From Klebsiella quasipneumoniae subsp. quasipneumoniae (GTDB taxonomy: Bacteria > Pseudomonadota > Gammaproteobacteria > Enterobacterales > Enterobacteriaceae), in the NCBI RefSeq assembly GCF_020525925.1, contig NZ_CP084876.1, forward strand, positions 3,782,001 through 3,846,000: a stretch of 64,000 nt of DNA, in the 5' to 3' direction. Positions 62,561 to 64,000 of the stretch are shown one piece after another. A program made the position numbers and the translations under genes. A model generated the notes under the pieces. The model saw nothing but the letters and a program-made list of their open reading frames with translations, was not told the DNA's origin and made no database searches. Every line of letters begins with the position of its first letter. Position 1 is the first letter of the stretch.

Positions 62561-64000
62561 TGGCCAGTTCACCCGCAGAGGATATCATTTTACGCACCCG
62601 TGGTATTTCGATGTTGTTCCCCGGCACGGTGGCGTTGGATAACGTCGACTACAACGTCTGGCGCGGCAAAGTGAACGTGATCATCGGCGAAAATGGCGCC
62701 GGTAAATCAACGCTCATGAAAATTCTCGCCGGTGTGCAACAGCCGAGCCTGGGTGAAATGGAGCTCAACGGCAACATAGTCCATTTCTCCAGCACCCGCG
62801 AGGCCGCCGCCCACGGCATTGGTATGGTCCACCAGGAGCTGAACCTGTTTGAAAATCTTAGCGTCGCGGAAAATATCTTTCTTGGTCGCGAGCTACAGCG
62901 CGGGCTGACGCCAATTAACGAAGCAGAGCAGGAACGACAAGCCGCGGAGCTGTTGCAGCGACTCGATCAGCCGATCTCGCCGCGGGAGCTGGTGGGTAAC
63001 CTGAAGGTCGGTCAGCAGCAGTTGGTCGAAATAGCCAAAGCGCTGGCGGAAAATGCGGACATTCTGATCCTTGATGAGCCCACTTCAGCCTTAAGCAAAA
63101 CCGAGGTGGATATCCTGTTTCGGGTCATCCGCGAACTGACGCGTCAGGGGGTGTCCATTATCTACATCTCACACCGTCTGGAGGAGCTGATGGCCATCGG
63201 CGACGTCATTACCATACTGCGTGACGGCAAATTCCAGGCGGAGGCCAGGGTGAGTGAAATTGATGTGCCATGGATCGTCCGTGAAATGCTGGGCAGCGAT
63301 CCGGTAAGCCATTTTCTTCCCCCGGATCGCCGCTTCGGCGCCCCACTGCTGGAAGTGGAGAACCTGACCTGCGTGAATGCCGCGGGCAATACGGTGGTGG
63401 ATAACGTCAGTTTTAAAGCACATGCCGGTGAAATTATTGGGATCTACGGTCTGATGGGCGCCGGGCGAACCGAGCTGTTTGAATGTCTGCTGGGGACAGC
63501 GCGCCACTACTTTGGCAAGATCTGGCTGGACAGCAAACCGGTTCCCCAGCGGTTAACCACGGCCGAACGTATCCGCATGGGCATGAGTCTGGTGCCGGAA
63601 GATCGTAAGCGGACCGGGATTTTTCCCATCTCGTCAGTCGCCAGCAATCTGACCATTGCCAGCCTGTGGCGTCGTCTTCAGCGCGGGTTAACCATTGCCA
63701 CTAAAAAGGAAGAGGCCGTCGTCGCCAGCACGATTGGCAATCTCTCCATTAAGGTCTCATCACCAGAGGTCGAGATCCAGGCGCTCAGCGGCGGCAATCA
63801 GCAAAAGGTGGTTATTGGCCGTTCGCTGTTAACCAATCCGAAGGTGCTGTTTCTTGACGAGCCTACGCGCGGAATCGACATCGGCGCCAAGGGGGATGTG
63901 TTTCGCATGATGGTGCAATTGTCGCAGCAGGGAATGGCGGTGGTGTTCTCCACCTCCGATTTAAAAGAAATCATGGCGGTCTCTGACCGTATCCTGGTGA
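62560..64000 (+). CDS. Sugar ABC transporter ATPase (RbsA-type), importer 3, cut by window end
   Basis: The open frame runs to the window edge for 480 codons, close to the usual ~500. The N-terminus reads MASSPAEDIILRTRGISMLF. Domain 1 has Walker A GENGAGKST, the VHQELNLFENLSVAENIFLG block and Walker B LDEPTSALSKTE. Domain 2 has GLMGAGRTE, LSGGNQQKVVIGRSL and FLDEPTRGIDIGAK. ATG overlaps the lipoprotein stop. Permease genes are expected beyond the window. Confidence 0.9.
   Translation, partial: MASSPAEDIILRTRGISMLFPGTVALDNVDYNVWRGKVNVIIGENGAGKSTLMKILAGVQQPSLGEMELNGNIVHFSSTREAAAHGIGMVHQELNLFENLSVAENIFLGRELQRGLTPINEAEQERQAAELLQRLDQPISPRELVGNLKVGQQQLVEIAKALAENADILILDEPTSALSKTEVDILFRVIRELTRQGVSIIYISHRLEELMAIGDVITILRDGKFQAEARVSEIDVPWIVREMLGSDPVSHFLPPDRRFGAPLLEVENLTCVNAAGNTVVDNVSFKAHAGEIIGIYGLMGAGRTELFECLLGTARHYFGKIWLDSKPVPQRLTTAERIRMGMSLVPEDRKRTGIFPISSVASNLTIASLWRRLQRGLTIATKKEEAVVASTIGNLSIKVSSPEVEIQALSGGNQQKVVIGRSLLTNPKVLFLDEPTRGIDIGAKGDVFRMMVQLSQQGMAVVFSTSDLKEIMAVSDRILV

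Overview
The window looks like a chromosomal segment of Klebsiella (K. pneumoniae species complex). The gene order at both ends matches the E. coli K-12 interval from ahpF to the enterobactin locus. Between the conserved blocks sit genes typical of Klebsiella and absent from K-12: a complete methionine salvage set, a Klebsiella-type phytase, and a cytosine-deaminase paralogue with the active-site change of the Klebsiella 5-methylcytosine deaminase. Coding DNA is GC-rich throughout. I saw no transposase, integrase, tRNA, rRNA or CRISPR array.

Left block (1-6475): 5' end of ahpF, ahpC, dsbG, a LysR regulator (ybdO/citR), the PAPS-reductase-like/ParB-like pair ybdN-ybdM, and the methionine aminotransferase ybdL. 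In E. coli ybdL lies divergently next to ybdH (hcxA). Here about 30 kb lies between them (6.5-36.7 kb).

Accessory block (6.5-36.7 kb): (a) mtnC-mtnD; (b) a BisC-like molybdoenzyme; (c) a ribose-type ABC importer with a PfkB kinase; (d) on the opposite strand mtnB, an FGGY kinase and a D-2-hydroxyacid dehydrogenase; (e) a NCS1 permease, a PucR regulator and a CodA-like deaminase behind a good sigma-54 promoter; (f) a LacI regulator, an inositol-monophosphatase-family enzyme, an organophosphate antiporter and a periplasmic phytase, which together suggest phytate use; (g) divergent mtnA and mtnK; (h) a second ribose-type ABC importer with an LVIVD-repeat protein, divergent from hcxA. Tandem MetJ-type met boxes lie upstream of mtnC/ybdL, mtnB, mtnK/mtnA and ABC-2/hcxA. 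This ties (a), (d), (g) and (h) into one probable methionine-controlled regulon for recycling, and possibly importing, 5-methylthioribose. YbdL would perform the final transamination to methionine.

Right block (37.8-60.9 kb): an SDR enzyme, an orphan XRE antitoxin with a toxin stub, ybdD-cstA, then the enterobactin locus: entCEBAH; fepB; entS; fepDGC; fes-ybdZ-entF; fepA-entD. Fur boxes lie in the three divergent promoter regions. No fepE lies between fepC and entF.

Right edge (61-64 kb): a third ribose-type ABC importer (binding protein, DUF2291-type lipoprotein, ATPase cut by the window end). Intergenic spaces hold REP/BIME elements, a four-copy tandem repeat of about 200 bp at 30.7-31.6 kb, and a two-copy repeat between ahpC and ahpF.
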